NCBI GenBank assembly: GCA_036274055.1
Contig: DASUGM010000280.1
Span: 1-5,979 of the forward strand
Reading direction: 5' to 3'
Origin: DASUGM01 sp036274055
GTDB lineage: Bacteria > Acidobacteriota > Vicinamibacteria > Vicinamibacterales > SCN-69-37
Length of the DNA: 5,979 nt
This document shows positions 5,955 to 5,979 of the stretch, in pieces. Made by a program: the position numbers and the translations under genes. The notes below the pieces were generated by a model that ran no database searches, was not told the DNA's origin, and saw nothing but the letters and a program-made list of their open reading frames with translations. How positions within the stretch are numbered: the stretch's first letter is position 1; each line of letters opens with the position of its first letter.

Positions 5955-5979
5955 CAGATTCGGACATTTCGGGGACAGG

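Noticed and set aside
5948..5956. DnaA box-like TTTTCCACA upstream of the S9 gene
   Set aside because: It differs by one base from TTATCCACA but is a single copy with no cluster, AT-rich region or replication genes, so chance is the better explanation.
5959..5979. Possible start of another repeat at the right edge (…CGGGGACAGG)
   Set aside because: The GGGGACAGG wording resembles known REP-like elements, but the sequence ends before any second arm, so no repeat can be shown.

Overview
The window is high-GC DNA (roughly two thirds G+C by eye) carrying three genes, all on the minus strand. In transcription order (right to left) they are a large secreted S9-family serine peptidase (5918-2832), a secreted M14-family zinc carboxypeptidase-like protein (2692-1004), and the ATP-binding subunit of a MacB/LolD-type ABC transporter (787-53). 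The organism is most likely an Acidobacteriota bacterium of the Vicinamibacteria kind. The reasons are the GC content, the S9 peptidase with long Gly/Ala/Arg-rich inserts, the long M14 protein, and intergenic repeats of a style I associate with that phylum. This placement comes from recall and was not searched.

Layout. Bases 1-47 form a perfect 18-bp inverted repeat just downstream of the ABC gene. The 216-bp gap between the ABC and M14 genes (788-1003) is dominated by a long inverted repeat (848-989) with a perfect 25-bp core. The 139-bp gap between the M14 and S9 genes (2693-2831) is almost entirely a 7-bp satellite, CAAGACY, present as 11 units in one orientation and 4 units in the opposite orientation. 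Bases 5919-5979 are the short upstream region of the S9 gene, with a weak promoter candidate and no Shine-Dalgarno sequence.

How the genes may work together. The S9 and M14 proteins both have signal peptides and complete catalytic residues, so they could act one after the other on extracellular or periplasmic peptides: the S9 enzyme cleaves short peptides and the M14 enzyme trims C-termini. The ABC ATPase is cytoplasmic and would need permease partners that are not in the window, so linking it to peptide processing is speculative. I see no defence, CRISPR, phage or biosynthetic system. The most notable content is the set of three unrelated inverted repeats, one in each gene junction. Long ORFs on the plus strand are codon-register shadows of the real genes.
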